Positions 58,918 through 64,000 of a stretch of DNA of 64,000 nucleotides are shown here, piece after piece (within the stretch, counting starts at the first letter, position 1; every line of letters starts with the position of its first letter). Under the pieces are notes generated by a model. That model did not search any database and had not been told where the DNA came from. It saw nothing but the letters and a program-made list of their open reading frames with translations. Location of the stretch: positions 2,048,971-2,112,970 of the forward strand of contig NZ_SODF01000002.1 in NCBI RefSeq assembly GCF_004365875.1, in the 5' to 3' direction. The translations under genes were made by a program, and so were the position numbers. The DNA comes from Kribbella kalugense (lineage in GTDB: Bacteria; Actinomycetota; Actinomycetes; Propionibacteriales; Kribbellaceae).

Positions 58918-59643
58918 ATGAACGATTGCTGCGCCGTCGTCGACCTGCGCCAGTACACGCTGCACCCCGGTCAGCGGGACACCTTGATCGAGATCTTCGA
59001 CACGTACTTCGTCGAGGGCCAGGAGGGGACCGGGATGCATATCGTCGGTCAGTTCCGCGATCTGGACGATCCCGACCGCTTCGTCTGGATCCGCGGGTTC
59101 CCGGACCTGCCCGCCCGAGCGGACGCGCTGAAGGCGTTCTACTACGGCCCGATCTGGCGTGAGCACGCGGCGGCCGCGAACGCGACGATGGTCGACTCGG
59201 ACAACGCGCTGCTGCTGAGGCCGGTCCGGCTCAGCGCCGGCTACCCGGCTCTCGACGTACCCAGACTGCCGATCGGCAACTCAAGTACGCCGGGATCGAT
59301 GATCGCCGGCGCCGTCTACCACCGCGGTTCCGAGGACGACGGGTTCGTCGAGTTCTTCACCGATCACGTCGTACCGGTGCTGACCGCGACCGGCGCCGCA
59401 CCGGTCGCGGTGTTCGAGAGTTTGGTTGCTGAGAACAACTTTCCGGCACTGCCGTTGCGGGACGAGGTGGTGCTCACCTGGTTTGCGCGCTTCGACGACG
59501 ATGCGGCGCACGACGACCACCGGCAGCGGCTGTCCGCGTCGGCGGCCTGGCAGCAGCGGGTGCTCCCGGAACTGGTCTGCCGGACCTCGAAGCCGGCGCA
59601 GGAACTGCGGCTGCGGCCGACCGCACGTTCTCAGCTGCATTAA
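58918..59643 (+). CDS. NIPSNAP-family protein
   Basis: A 241-residue protein with two ferredoxin-like repeats. 'VVDLRQYTLHPGQRDTLIEIFDTYFVEGQE' is the NIPSNAP opening, and 'FRDLDDPDRFVWIRGFPD' the second half of the first repeat. The second repeat (residues 125-225) is weaker. NIPSNAP proteins often act in degradative pathways; the target here is unknown. ATG 58918 has no clear ribosome-binding site, so the transcript may be leaderless from a promoter over the 19-bp palindrome. Divergent from the sigma factor gene. Confidence 0.88.
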   Translation: MNDCCAVVDLRQYTLHPGQRDTLIEIFDTYFVEGQEGTGMHIVGQFRDLDDPDRFVWIRGFPDLPARADALKAFYYGPIWREHAAAANATMVDSDNALLLRPVRLSAGYPALDVPRLPIGNSSTPGSMIAGAVYHRGSEDDGFVEFFTDHVVPVLTATGAAPVAVFESLVAENNFPALPLRDEVVLTWFARFDDDAAHDDHRQRLSASAAWQQRVLPELVCRTSKPAQELRLRPTARSQLH

Positions 59644-59654
59644 ATAGATTGCGC

Positions 59655-59673
59655 GCCCCGCTGCGGGCGGGGC
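59655..59673 (+). terminator. GC hairpin after the NIPSNAP gene
   Basis: GCCCCGC (59655-59661) pairs with GCGGGGC (59667-59673) across a 5-base loop, 12 bases after the stop. No T-run. It could equally be part of the kinase leader. Confidence 0.45.
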
Positions 59674-59729
59674 ATCCTGGTGCGACCGAGCGGCGGCGAG
59701 CGCTGCCTGGACCTAAGGAGGGCTGACGG

Positions 59730-59834
59730 ATGGCCATCACTGTGCTGCGGCATGTCCGCGTCAGTCTCACCTCAAGGTTCAGGAGCACACCAGATGTCTT
59801 CCGACGTCTTTCGCAGTTCGCACGACCTTTCTGA
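59730..59834 (+). CDS. 34-aa small ORF overlapping the kinase start
   Basis: A 34-codon frame, ATG at 59730 to TGA at 59834, with the best ribosome-binding site in this part of the window: AAGGAGGG (59715-59722) at 7 bases. The peptide is basic ('RHVRVSLTSRFRS'). Its last 41 bases overlap the start of the RIO-like kinase in another frame, so it may be a leader peptide controlling kinase translation, or a small protein in its own right. Confidence 0.5.
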   Translation: MAITVLRHVRVSLTSRFRSTPDVFRRLSQFARPF

Positions 59835-60729
59835 CAACTTTCCCGACCTAGAGTCCCGCTGGGCCGATCTGACTCGCGACGAGTCCGAACCCGATCCCTC
59901 CGACGCCTTCGTCTTCAAGTTCCACTCCGTGGACGAGGAGCTCGGTCCGGATCAGCGGTGGTCCACCTGGCTGGACGTCGAGCGCGGCTCTCGCGGACCT
60001 GATCCCCGCCCGGACTGGGTGGTGACGGAACAGGCCGCGATCGATACCGAGCTCGGCGTCCTCAAAACCGGTAAGGAAGCCGACGTCTTCCTGGTCGAAC
60101 GGTCCGTCGAAGCCATCGGCGACAACCCGGCGAAATCCTCCCTGCTGGCCGCGAAGCGGTACCGCAGCGAGGAACACCGGTCCTTCCACCGCAGTACGGC
60201 GTACGTCGAAGGGCGCCGTACCCGCAACAGCCGTGACACCCGCGCCATGCAGAAGAAGACTGCGCACGGCCGTGGCGTCGCGGCCGGACACTGGGCGTAC
60301 GCCGAGTGGGACGCCCTCAACCGGCTCTGGACGGCCGGCGTCCCGGTGCCGTACCCGGTACAGGTGGACGGCACCGAGCTGCTGATGGAGTTCATCGACG
60401 ACGGTGAAGGCGGGGCCGCGCCACGGCTCGCCCAGGTCCGGCCGTCGAAGGAGCTGCTCGGTGAGTACTTCGAGCAGCTCCGCGGCGCGATGCGTGAACT
60501 GGCCCGGGCCGGGCTGGCGCACGGTGACCTCTCGCCGTACAACGTCCTCGCCCAAGGGGAGCGGATCGTGATGATCGACCTGCCGCAGGTGATCGACATC
60601 GTCGGCAACCCGAAGGGTATGGACTTCCTGATGCGCGACTGCCACAACATGGCGACCTGGTTCACCAACCGTGGGCTGGAGGTCGACGATCAGGAACTGT
60701 TCGCCGACCTGCTCACGATGGTGTTCTGA
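59794..60729 (+). CDS. RIO-like serine/threonine protein kinase
   Basis: A 311-residue kinase. 'LGVLKTGKEADVFLVE' is the nucleotide loop in RIO form, 'LAAKRYR' carries the ATP-anchoring Lys, 'LAHGDLSPYNVLA' is the catalytic loop (Asp and Asn) and 'IVMIDLPQVIDI' the metal-binding loop. In archaea and eukaryotes RIO kinases act in ribosome maturation; bacterial members are less clear. ATG 59794 has AGGAG 8 bases upstream. Convergent 17-base overlap with the hydrolase gene. Confidence 0.9.
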   Translation: MSSDVFRSSHDLSDNFPDLESRWADLTRDESEPDPSDAFVFKFHSVDEELGPDQRWSTWLDVERGSRGPDPRPDWVVTEQAAIDTELGVLKTGKEADVFLVERSVEAIGDNPAKSSLLAAKRYRSEEHRSFHRSTAYVEGRRTRNSRDTRAMQKKTAHGRGVAAGHWAYAEWDALNRLWTAGVPVPYPVQVDGTELLMEFIDDGEGGAAPRLAQVRPSKELLGEYFEQLRGAMRELARAGLAHGDLSPYNVLAQGERIVMIDLPQVIDIVGNPKGMDFLMRDCHNMATWFTNRGLEVDDQELFADLLTMVF

Positions 60730-61792
60730 TCGCCTGCTGCAGGAGGGGAACGAGGGGGACCAGCCGGTCGGGGTAGGCGTCGACGAGACCGTCGAGATGA
60801 TTGCCTGCCTCGACCCGCTGGTACGTGTGCAGCCCGGTCGATGCGGCCAGCTCGGCGTACCGGTCGGACTGCGGGATCGGGAGCAGACAGTCGTAGGTCC
60901 CGTGGATGCTGTGCAGCGGCTTGCCGATCTTCCCGGTCAGGGCGAAGCGCTGGATCGCCTCGTGCGCCTCGGGCCGTTGCGAGTAGTCGTACGCCGCCTC
61001 GCTGCCTTGGTACGACGGGTCGAGTTCGCGGGTGTAGATCTGTTGGGTCAGCGTCCAGTAGATCGTGTAGTGGTACTCCCAGAGGAAGTCCGACCCGGGA
61101 TCGAATCCGGCCGCGGTGATCAGCTCCGGAGATTGTTGCTCATAGCCCCTGATCGCCGATGGCAGCGCCGAGAACGGGTTGAGGTCCGCGGTCCACAGCG
61201 TGCCTTCGAGCTCGACGCCCCGGGTGTAGAGCTCCGGGTGATTCTCGAGTTGCCAGCGGACCAGATACCCGCCGTTCGAGACGCCGGCCGCGATCACCTC
61301 GTCGGCCGGGCGACCGTAGTACTGCGTGACTGTCTCGCCGGCGGACCGGGTCAGCTCGGTCATCCGCTCGTTCCACTCGACGATCGCGTCACCGGGACGA
61401 CGGCTGTTGCCGTAGAACTCGAGACCCGTGTTGCCCTTGTCGGTGGCGGCGTACGCGTAGCCGAGCGAGAGCACGTAGTCCGAGATCGCCTTGTCGTTCG
61501 AGTACTGCGCTCGCACGCCGGGCGCTCCGGAGACGACGAGGCCGCCGTTCCACTGCTCGGGGAGCCGAATGACGAACTGGGCGTCGTGGTTCCAGCCGTG
61601 GTGGGTGTTGGTGTGCGAGTCCGACGGGAAGTAGCCGTCGATCTGGACTCCCGGCACATCCGACTGCGCCGGCAGCCCGGCGTGGGTGGTGCCCAGATAG
61701 TCGTCGGGGTCGGTGTGACCACCGGCGGTGGTCAGGTCGTCCAGCTCGGCGAGCTCCTGGTGTTCGGCACCGGGAACGCGGACCTCGGTCAC
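60713..61792 (-). CDS. tannase/feruloyl-esterase-like alpha/beta hydrolase
   Basis: A 359-residue hydrolase. 'FVIRLPEQWNGGLVVSGAPGVRAQYSND' and the elbow 'AAGVSNGGYLVRWQLENHP' (Ser in GVSNGG) resemble tannase/feruloyl esterase-type or poly(3-hydroxybutyrate)-oligomer hydrolases. 'HGTYDCLLP' supplies Asp and 'AGNHLDG' His. No signal peptide. GTG 61792 lies in a 4-base overlap (GTGA) with the preceding flavoprotein gene, so the two are coupled and may act on the same steroid- or aromatic-like substrate. Confidence 0.87.
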   Translation of the reverse strand: MTEVRVPGAEHQELAELDDLTTAGGHTDPDDYLGTTHAGLPAQSDVPGVQIDGYFPSDSHTNTHHGWNHDAQFVIRLPEQWNGGLVVSGAPGVRAQYSNDKAISDYVLSLGYAYAATDKGNTGLEFYGNSRRPGDAIVEWNERMTELTRSAGETVTQYYGRPADEVIAAGVSNGGYLVRWQLENHPELYTRGVELEGTLWTADLNPFSALPSAIRGYEQQSPELITAAGFDPGSDFLWEYHYTIYWTLTQQIYTRELDPSYQGSEAAYDYSQRPEAHEAIQRFALTGKIGKPLHSIHGTYDCLLPIPQSDRYAELAASTGLHTYQRVEAGNHLDGLVDAYPDRLVPLVPLLQQAIRTPS

Positions 61793-63453
61793 GACACAGC
61801 CTTCGCGGCCGCGCGTCCCGCCGTACGGCCGGTGAAGAGACAGCCGCCGACGAAGGTGCCTTCGAGGGAGCGGTAGCCGTGGATACCTCCACCACCGAAG
61901 CCCGCGACCTCGCCGGCCGCGTACACACCGGGGAGCGGGGTGCCGTCGGTCCGCAGTACCCGCGAATCGAGGTCGGTCTGCAGACCGCCGAGGGACTTGC
62001 GGGTGAGGATGTTCAGCCGCACGGCGATCAGCGGGCCGGCCTTCGGATCGAGGATCCGGTGCGGCGACGCGACCCGGATCAGCTTGTCACCGCGGTAGTT
62101 CCGGGCGCCGCGAAGGGCGGTCACCTGCAGGTCCTTGGTGAAGGTGTTGGTCAGCTCCCGGTCGCGCGCGACGATCTGCCGCTCGAGGTCGTCCAGGTCG
62201 ATCAGCTTGTCGCCGGTCAGATCGTTCATCCCGCGGACCAGGTCCGGAAGGTTGCTACGGACAACGAAATCGGCGCCGTTCTCCATGAACGCCCGGACCG
62301 GCGCGGTCGCCCCGCCGCGGGCGCGGCCGAGCACCCCCTTGATGTCCTTGCCGGTCAGGTCCGGGTTCTGCTCCTGGCCGGAGAGGGCGAACTCCTTCTC
62401 GATGATCTTCTGGGTCAGCACGAACCAGGTGTAGTCGTACCCGGTCGTCATGATGTGCTCGAGCGTCCCCAACGTGTCGAACCCGGGGAACAACGGCACC
62501 GGCAGCCGCTTCCCGGTCGCGTCGAACCACAGCGACGACGGCCCCGGCAAGATCCGGATGCCGTGCATCGGCCAGATCGGGTCCCAGTTCTGGATGCCCT
62601 CGGTGTAGTGCCACATCCGGTCCTGGTTCACGTACCGGCCGCCGGCCTTCTCGGTGATCGCGAGCATCCGACCGTCCACGTGTGCGGGCACGCCGGAGAT
62701 CATCCGCTTCGGCGGCTCGCCCATCCGCTTCGGCCACTGCGCCCGTACCAGGTCGTGGTTGCCGCCGATGCCGCCGGATGTGACGATCACCGCCTGCGCG
62801 GTCAGCTGGAAGTCACCGACCTCCTCCCGCGAGCTCGACACCCCACGCGGTACGTCGCTGGGCTCGAGCACCTTGCCCGCGACGCCGTCGACCACTCCGC
62901 CGGTCACGGTCAGCTCGTCCACCCGATGCCGGAACCGGAACTCGACCAGTCCCTTCGCGACCGCCTCGCGCACCCGCCGCTCGAACGGTGCGACCAGTCC
63001 GGGTCCAGTGCCCCAGGTGATGTGGAAGCGCGGCACCGAGTTCCCATGGCCGTCCGCGTTGTAGCCGCCGCGTTCGGCCCACCCGACGACCGGGAAGAAC
63101 CGCACGCCCTGCGCATGCAGCCACGGACGCTTCTCGCCGGCGGCCCAGTCGACGTACGCCTCGGCCCATTGCCGGGCCCACTTGTCCTCGTCGTCCAGCC
63201 GGTCGAATCCGGCCGAGCCGAGCCAGTCCTGCAGCGCGAGGTCATGGGAGTCCTTGATCCCCATCCGCCGCTGCTCCGGGGAATCGACGAACAGCAGCCC
63301 GCCGAACGACCAGAAGGCCTGTCCGCCGAGCGATGCCTCGGGTTCCTGGTCGAGCAGCAGCACCTTCCGGCCCGCGTCGGCCAGCTCGGCGGTCGCGGCC
63401 AGCCCGGCCAGCCCCGCCCCGACGACGATCACATCAGCGTCCATGTCGACCAT
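61789..63453 (-). CDS. FAD-binding dehydrogenase (KstD/fumarate-reductase-like)
   Basis: A 554-residue flavoprotein. 'DVIVVGAGLAGLAATAELADAGRKVLLLDQE' is the FAD loop; 'SLGGQAFWSFGG' and the C-terminal 'GEVAGFGGGGIHGYRSLEGTFVGGCLFTGRTAG' match the actinomycete FAD-binding dehydrogenases related to 3-ketosteroid delta1-dehydrogenase. It likely desaturates a cyclic ketone or similar substrate. ATG 63453 or 63444; neither has a good ribosome-binding site. Divergent from the DUF5107 gene across 27 bases. Confidence 0.9.
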   Translation of the reverse strand: MVDMDADVIVVGAGLAGLAATAELADAGRKVLLLDQEPEASLGGQAFWSFGGLLFVDSPEQRRMGIKDSHDLALQDWLGSAGFDRLDDEDKWARQWAEAYVDWAAGEKRPWLHAQGVRFFPVVGWAERGGYNADGHGNSVPRFHITWGTGPGLVAPFERRVREAVAKGLVEFRFRHRVDELTVTGGVVDGVAGKVLEPSDVPRGVSSSREEVGDFQLTAQAVIVTSGGIGGNHDLVRAQWPKRMGEPPKRMISGVPAHVDGRMLAITEKAGGRYVNQDRMWHYTEGIQNWDPIWPMHGIRILPGPSSLWFDATGKRLPVPLFPGFDTLGTLEHIMTTGYDYTWFVLTQKIIEKEFALSGQEQNPDLTGKDIKGVLGRARGGATAPVRAFMENGADFVVRSNLPDLVRGMNDLTGDKLIDLDDLERQIVARDRELTNTFTKDLQVTALRGARNYRGDKLIRVASPHRILDPKAGPLIAVRLNILTRKSLGGLQTDLDSRVLRTDGTPLPGVYAAGEVAGFGGGGIHGYRSLEGTFVGGCLFTGRTAGRAAAKAVS

Positions 63454-63480
63454 GTATAGCGCACTTGCGAAGATGAAGCA

Positions 63481-64000
63481 GTGACGATCCTTTCTGCGCA
63501 AAACCTCGTACTTCCCGCAGCTTCGCTCGGTCCGGAGAACCCGCTGGCGCCGCTCCGCACCCACCGCGAAATCCACCAGGTCGAGAACCTCGCCGAACTC
63601 CCGCCGGAGCTCCGCGAGAACATCGAGTACGGGCGTCTGCACAGCCCACTCCCGTGCCTCGATCAGGACGGCTACGACCGCACTCTGGTCGAGACATCCT
63701 TCCCGGCCCTCGTGCTGGAGAACGATCACCTCCGCGCGACCGTCCTGCCGAGCCTCGGCGGTCGGCTGTACTCCCTCGTCCATAAGGCCACCGGTCAAGA
63801 GCTGCTCTACCGCAACCCGGTGTTCCAGCCCGCGAACCTGGCCCTGCGCAACGCGTGGTTCGCCGGCGGCGTCGAGTGGAACGTCGGCAGCACCGGCCAC
63901 TGGACCGGCACCTGCGCGCCGATGCACGCCGCCCGCGTCGAGGGCCCGGACGGTACGCCGATCCTGCGACTGTGGGAGCTCGAACGGACCCGCAACCTCG
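63481..64000 (+). CDS. DUF5107 protein, N-terminal part (cut by window end)
   Basis: The first 173 codons of a protein that continues past the window. 'YGRLHSPLPCLDQDGYDR', 'LENDHLRATVLPSLGGRLYSLVHKATGQELLYRNPVFQP' and 'AWFAGGVEWNVG' follow the DUF5107 (aldose-epimerase-like) domain seen at the front of large TPR-containing carbohydrate-related proteins. GTG 63481 directly follows a short ATG-to-TGA mini-frame (63473-63484 region), and starts 27 bases from the divergent flavoprotein gene. The epimerase-like fold may bind sugars. Confidence 0.85.
   Translation, partial: MTILSAQNLVLPAASLGPENPLAPLRTHREIHQVENLAELPPELRENIEYGRLHSPLPCLDQDGYDRTLVETSFPALVLENDHLRATVLPSLGGRLYSLVHKATGQELLYRNPVFQPANLALRNAWFAGGVEWNVGSTGHWTGTCAPMHAARVEGPDGTPILRLWELERTRNL

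Noticed and set aside
1..64000. CRISPR arrays, rRNA, tRNA, intact insertion sequences, replication origin
   Set aside because: Scanned for regular short repeats, conserved rRNA/tRNA stretches, transposase motifs and DnaA-box clusters; none seen.

Overview
The window is high-GC DNA (about 70 percent by eye) with dense coding, frequent GTG starts and many 1-8 base gene overlaps. Mycothiol-type DinB (TIGR03086-like), F420-type (deazaflavin-dependent) and EcsC/TerB-like proteins, ECF and SigB/SigF-type sigma factors and a DtxR/IdeR-type iron box all point to an actinomycete. The strong preference for GTACG-type words and the gene content fit Propionibacteriales, with Kribbella as my best guess. 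I see no rRNA, tRNA, CRISPR array or intact insertion sequence.

Layout. 0-14 kb reads as accessory DNA: an EcsC/TerB-like protein, a SUKH (SMI1/KNR4) protein, a chloramphenicol-phosphotransferase-like kinase, an MDR reductase, a double-length UvrA-like ATPase coupled to a squalene-cyclase-like toroid protein, a two-TM protein with a PLD-like domain, and a SIR2-like/GAF-like protein of visibly lower GC. The last two are the best candidates for an undescribed defence module. 14-24 kb holds single enzymes (peptidase E-like, hydrolase, VOC proteins, arylamine N-acetyltransferase), a MarR/DinB divergent pair with a clear operator, and a DoxX-ECF sigma-anti-sigma operon with a SigL-like promoter. 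20-23 kb also contains a structured intergenic stretch and a 530-base repeat-rich intergenic block.

24-33 kb is built from regulator-target pairs: LysR with SDR/SnoaL, GntR with a YeiH-type exporter, ArsR with a cation diffusion facilitator, plus a GH2 glycosidase and two methyltransferases. 33-38.4 kb is a minus-strand run with an amidohydrolase, an ATP-grasp protein, an F420-type reductase and three esterase-like hydrolases; the ATP-grasp/amidohydrolase and the two overlapping esterases look like parts of uncharacterised pathways. 38.4-44.3 kb has a YjbR-like protein, a Fic protein behind a two-component system, a VanY-like peptidase, an orphan GyrA-tower-like small protein and a YqeB-like membrane protein.

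44.3-48.7 kb joins an ornithine-cyclodeaminase-like enzyme to an ammonia-lyase homologue whose MIO triad is altered, converging on an iron-boxed siderophore-binding lipoprotein. 48.7-50.3 kb is an ArsR-SRPBCC-SDR operon with twin operators over its start. 50.3-64 kb carries amine/aldehyde oxidation genes, a DUF1992 protein with a CRP-like site, a fused alpha-beta 2-oxoacid dehydrogenase E1, a SigB/SigF-type sigma factor, a NIPSNAP protein behind a perfect 19-bp palindrome, a RIO-like kinase preceded by a small ORF with an excellent ribosome-binding site, a tannase-like hydrolase coupled to a KstD-like flavoprotein, and the beginning of a DUF5107 protein cut by the window edge.
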